Positions 31,719 to 34,375 of a DNA stretch of 34,375 nucleotides are shown piece by piece. The position numbers were made by a program, and so were the translations under genes. The notes under the pieces were generated by a model. It was not told where the DNA came from. It saw only the letters and a program-made list of their open reading frames with translations, and did no database searches. The first letter of the stretch is position 1. Each line of letters starts with the position of its first letter. Origin of the DNA: an uncultured Eubacteriales bacterium (lineage in GTDB: Bacteria; Bacillota; Clostridia; Christensenellales; CAG-138); assembly GCA_902789675.1 (NCBI GenBank), contig CADAPG010000008.1, forward strand, positions 1 through 34,375, written 5' to 3'.

Positions 31719-32723
31719 TTATCGGTTGAAGTTCGTCTCATAGATGCGCGCGGCGATCGCAGGCGAGCCGAAGTCCACGACGATCCAGCCGTTCAGCGGA
31801 TCGGAAAGCCCCATCAGCTCCGGATTCAACGTTTTGGCGAGGCTGTACAGATGTCCGAATGCGCCGCTGCCTTTGGTGGACAGGAAGCTGATCGAAAGGT
31901 GCGTCTCATCCGCTTGCGCGACTTCAAGTCCTTTCCGGAAGGCGTTCAGCTTGTCCGGTGCGTCGTATTCGTAACGGTCCTGAACGATCAATGTATATGT
32001 ACCGTTAAGATGCGAGGCAGCATTTTGTGTAACGTCATCATGCCCGTTCTGCGTTTGCCAGTAGCACGGGAGTCCGACGGTCGGGACCGGCATAGAATCG
32101 TCCTCATAGTGACGCGTCAGAACGATCTTTCCGCGTGCTTCACCGACCGTAGGTATGCAGTCGGTCAGAAGCCATGCATCCGGATTCTGTTCAATATAAG
32201 CAGATAACAATGTTTCAAACTCGGCAGGCGTTTCGCTCCCGTACTCCTGCTTGACTGCAAATACGATCGTTTCCGTCGGATGCGCTTTCAAAAACGCATA
32301 GCAATCGGACAATACATCGTCGAGATACAGGGATGCAGCCCACGGCCAGCCGGACTTGGTGCAATTTGTGAACCCGTGCATCAGTTTCAGTTTGTCGCTG
32401 TTTGCTGCAAGGCGGATATCCAGATATCGGAAGCCTGCGTCGAGCTGTTCCGCGATCGTCAGCGACTGACATCTTGTGATATAAGCAAGCTGAACACTCC
32501 GCGTCGCGGCATCGTGCGTACCCGGTAAAACGACTTCCGAAAGCTGCATGCCGTCGTCAAGTCTCCCCATCCAATCGCCCGATCCTGCAACAGCGGTTTT
32601 ATCAACGGTTTCCAACGCCGGAATGACATACATCATAACGCCGAAGATAAGAACGATCAGCGTAGGAACGATCCACAAAATATGCAGGAGACGCTTCGCT
32701 TTTCCCGATTTTTTGGTTTCCAT
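31719..32723 (-). CDS. Membrane-anchored PI-PLC-like phosphodiesterase
   Basis: The 334-residue protein has an N-terminal transmembrane helix (about 12-36) and a phosphatidylinositol-specific phospholipase C X-type domain (about 50-320). The two histidines of the acid/base pair are H70 (LPGTHDAAT) and H116 (LMHGF); FRYLDIR (98-104) is typical. Bacterial enzymes of this type cleave phosphatidylinositol without calcium, but many homologues have other or unknown substrates. GGAGG lies 8 bases before the ATG at 32723; an ATG at 32738 is further from a usable site. It is the first gene of the four-gene operon. Confidence 0.86.
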   Translation of the reverse strand: METKKSGKAKRLLHILWIVPTLIVLIFGVMMYVIPALETVDKTAVAGSGDWMGRLDDGMQLSEVVLPGTHDAATRSVQLAYITRCQSLTIAEQLDAGFRYLDIRLAANSDKLKLMHGFTNCTKSGWPWAASLYLDDVLSDCYAFLKAHPTETIVFAVKQEYGSETPAEFETLLSAYIEQNPDAWLLTDCIPTVGEARGKIVLTRHYEDDSMPVPTVGLPCYWQTQNGHDDVTQNAASHLNGTYTLIVQDRYEYDAPDKLNAFRKGLEVAQADETHLSISFLSTKGSGAFGHLYSLAKTLNPELMGLSDPLNGWIVVDFGSPAIAARIYETNFNR

Positions 32724-32752
32724 TCGGCAGACCTCCAAATGATTGTTGAGAA

Positions 32753-32781
32753 ATTATACCATATACGGAAAATGTCTGCAA
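32753..32781 (-). promoter_or_regulatory. Promoter of the PLC/EEP/flavodoxin/lipase operon
   Basis: On the minus strand TTGCAG (32776-32781) is 17 bases from TATAAT (32753-32758), and TGG precedes the -10 to give an extended element. It lies 30 bases before the PLC-like start codon and diverges from the ruvC promoter. Confidence 0.78.
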
Positions 32782-32848
32782 CAATTATTCTGTTTCTTAT
32801 AATCATTTAAAGCCGATTATTTCGCCTTTTCTTTTTTTCTCGGATTTC

Positions 32849-32877
32849 TTGCATCGGTGCATCCGGTATGATATAAT
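32849..32877 (+). promoter_or_regulatory. Promoter of the ruvCAB operon
   Basis: TTGCAT (32849-32854) and TATAAT (32872-32877) are 17 bases apart, and TGA before the -10 makes it an extended element. It lies 29 bases before the ruvC start. Confidence 0.8.
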
Positions 32878-32906
32878 AAATTGCAAATTTATGTGGAGGT
32901 ACGGCT

Positions 32907-33404
32907 TTGCGCATTTTGGGGATTGATCCGGGCTATGCGATCATGGGCTACGGCGTCGTGGAAAAAAACGGACAGTCGATCAAGCCGATCGATTTCGGCG
33001 TTGTGGAAACGGATAAACAGCTCCCTTTCCCGGAAAGATTGGAACGTTTGTATCTCGGAACGCGTCAGCTTTGCGAGCTTTATCATCCAGATATGGCAGC
33101 ATTCGAGGAGCTGTTTTTCTACCACAATATCACCACCGCCATCGCAGTCGGTTCCGGCCGCGGCGTTTCTCTTCTCGGTGTGCAGCAATGCGGGATCCCG
33201 ATGTATGAATTCACACCGATGGAGATCAAGCAATCCGTCTGCGGCAACGGTCATGCCGACAAAAAGCAGGTACAGCAGATGATCCGTGTTTTACTCGGAC
33301 TTAAATCCGATCCGAAACCGGATGACGCTGCAGACGCTTTGGCCGCCGCGCTGTGTCTCGCGTTTCACGCAGGTCCTGCGCAGGAAGAATACCGGATCAA
33401 ATAG
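32907..33404 (+). CDS. ruvC: Holliday junction resolvase RuvC
   Basis: RuvC cuts Holliday junctions during recombination repair. The four acidic catalytic residues are visible: D7 in LGIDPG, E67 in AAFEELF, and D140 and D143 in PDDAADALA. The length of 165 residues is normal. The start codon is TTG at 32907, supported by GGAGG 7 bases upstream and by the family start (MRILGIDPG); no ATG fits. It leads the ruvCAB operon, 9 bases before ruvA. Confidence 0.96.
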   Translation: MRILGIDPGYAIMGYGVVEKNGQSIKPIDFGVVETDKQLPFPERLERLYLGTRQLCELYHPDMAAFEELFFYHNITTAIAVGSGRGVSLLGVQQCGIPMYEFTPMEIKQSVCGNGHADKKQVQQMIRVLLGLKSDPKPDDAADALAAALCLAFHAGPAQEEYRIK

Positions 33405-33413
33405 GAGATAACC

Positions 33414-34010
33414 ATGTACGCATATATTAAGGGAATCGTTGATGAAACGGGAGCGGACCGTGCCGTGATCGAAGCCGCGGGCGTTGGCTATGAACTGTTC
33501 TGCAGTTCGATGACACTGAAAGCGCTGACGGTCGGCGAACAGGCAAAGCTTTTCACGCATCTGCATCTTGCTGAAGGCGTACAGGCGCTTTACGGGTTTG
33601 CGGATCCGGAGGAACGCGAAATGTTCCGGAAGCTGCTGAACGTTTCGCGCATCGGTCCGAAGGTTGCGCTGTCCGTGCTTTCAACGATGACACCCTCTGA
33701 TGTGCGTGCCGCGATCGTGACCGACAATCCCGCGGCGTTTGACCGGGTTGCCGGCATGGGCCGCAAAACGGCGCAGCGCGTGATCCTGGAGCTCGGCGAG
33801 TCGATCCGTCAGGAGTCCGTCGGGATGGCTCCCGCCAAGCAGGAAAGCGCGAAGCCTTCCCTGCCGACACTGCAGAGCGAAGCGGTCGCTGCGCTGACGT
33901 CGCTCGGGTACGACGGACTGACCGCGTCCCGCGCCGTCGCAAAGATCAAGGAAGCCGACAGTGTGGAAGAACTGATTACCAAAGCTTTGAGAAGCATGGC
34001 AAAGGGGTAA
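33414..34010 (+). CDS. ruvA: Holliday junction branch migration complex subunit RuvA
   Basis: RuvA binds the four-way junction and loads RuvB. The 198-residue protein has the N-terminal OB-fold (about 1-63), two helix-hairpin-helix motifs (LLNVSRIGPKVALSVLS and VAGMGRKTAQRVILEL) and a C-terminal RuvB-contacting domain (SEAVAALTSLGYDGLTASRAV). AGGAGAT lies before the ATG. It is followed by ruvB after 3 bases. Confidence 0.96.
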   Translation: MYAYIKGIVDETGADRAVIEAAGVGYELFCSSMTLKALTVGEQAKLFTHLHLAEGVQALYGFADPEEREMFRKLLNVSRIGPKVALSVLSTMTPSDVRAAIVTDNPAAFDRVAGMGRKTAQRVILELGESIRQESVGMAPAKQESAKPSLPTLQSEAVAALTSLGYDGLTASRAVAKIKEADSVEELITKALRSMAKG

Positions 34011-34013
34011 AGC

Positions 34014-34375
34014 ATGCAGGACGACAGACTGATCTCCTCCTCCCTGCAGGAAGAGGACGCAAAAAACGAATACAGCATCCGCCCGCATTTTCTGTCCGAA
34101 TACATCGGTCAGGAGAGCGTCAAGGAGCATATGCAGATCTATATCGCAGCGGCGAAAGCCCGCGGAGAATCACTGGACCACGCTTTGCTGTACGGACCTC
34201 CGGGACTCGGCAAAACGACGCTTGCAGGTATCATCGCAAACGAAATGGGCGTAAGTCTGCGCGTGACCAGCGGACCCGCGATCACACATGCGGGCGATCT
34301 TGCGGCGCTTCTGACCAACCTCAGTCCCGGGGACGTACTGTTCATCGATGAGATCCATCGGCTGAATCCGAACGT
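34014..34375 (+). CDS. ruvB: Holliday junction branch migration ATPase RuvB, 3' end cut by window
   Basis: The first 120 codons of RuvB are present. This AAA+ motor pulls DNA through the RuvA-junction complex. Visible motifs: [11 protein letters not shown] (23-33), Walker [10 protein letters not shown] (61-69), [10 protein letters not shown] (86-95) and Walker B FIDEIHRL (110-117). The ATG at 34014 starts 3 bases after the ruvA stop, with AAAGGGG upstream inside ruvA. The reading frame runs off the right edge. Confidence 0.95.
   Translation, partial: MQDDRLISSSLQEEDAKNEYSIRPHFLSEYIGQESVKEHMQIYIAAAKARGESLDHALLYGPPGLGKTTLAGIIANEMGVSLRVTSGPAITHAGDLAALLTNLSPGDVLFIDEIHRLNPN

Overview
The window comes from the chromosome of an anaerobic Gram-positive bacterium, most likely a member of the Clostridia (Firmicutes) of moderate GC content. 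The evidence is the gene content and order: rsmB-rlmN-PP2C-prkC-rsgA-rpe, dgt-dnaG-rpoD and ruvCAB runs, strong AGGAGG ribosome binding sites, and a trimeric NAD-linked [FeFe] hydrogenase. An uncultured gut lineage such as the Christensenellales is a guess; nothing here fixes the genus. No rRNA, tRNA, CRISPR array, insertion sequence or prophage is visible. The window cuts rsmB at its left end and ruvB at its right end.

Layout. (1) 1-6114, plus strand: a tightly overlapping operon for rRNA modification (rsmB, rlmN), Ser/Thr signalling (PP2C phosphatase and PASTA kinase), ribosome assembly GTPase rsgA and rpe, closed by a strong hairpin terminator. (2) 6157-7069, minus: an ArsR/DUF2087 regulator behind a small helical protein. 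(3) 7145-9001, minus: a LytR-CpsA-Psr envelope protein, divergent from (4) 9231-13480, plus: a GT2-GtrA fusion, a membrane-anchored phosphodiester glycosidase, a small membrane protein and an M18 aminopeptidase. (5) 13523-19781, minus: dgt, dnaG, rpoD, trpS and a short-chain dehydrogenase, probably one transcript. (6) 19934-28087, minus: a ten-gene hydrogenase operon. (7) 28324-29250, plus: a membrane-anchored SH3b protein. (8) 29316-32723, minus: four genes, a PI-PLC-like phosphodiesterase, an EEP phosphatase/nuclease, a flavodoxin-like protein and a lipase-like hydrolase. (9) 32907-34375, plus: ruvC, ruvA and partial ruvB.

The most interesting region is the hydrogenase operon. Three catalytic subunits (HydC-, HydB- and HydA-type) and a thioredoxin-like ferredoxin are interleaved with six probable regulatory genes: two DRTGG proteins, two stand-alone GHKL ATPases lacking a kinase dimerisation domain, a PHP phosphoesterase and a HydS-type protein that keeps all four H-cluster cysteines but has Ala at the proton-transfer position. 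These six look like a dispersed redox or H2 sensor made of separate polypeptides. Similar genes accompany hydrogenases in other Clostridia and in Thermotoga, but to my knowledge their mechanism is not established. H-cluster maturases (hydE, hydF, hydG) are not in the window.

A second theme is the cell envelope. The PASTA kinase, the LCP protein, the phosphodiester glycosidase and the SH3b protein all have a membrane anchor followed by a Thr/Ser/Pro-rich stalk, and the housekeeping sigma factor has an unusual 150-residue Lys/Glu/Pro/Ala-rich N-terminal extension.
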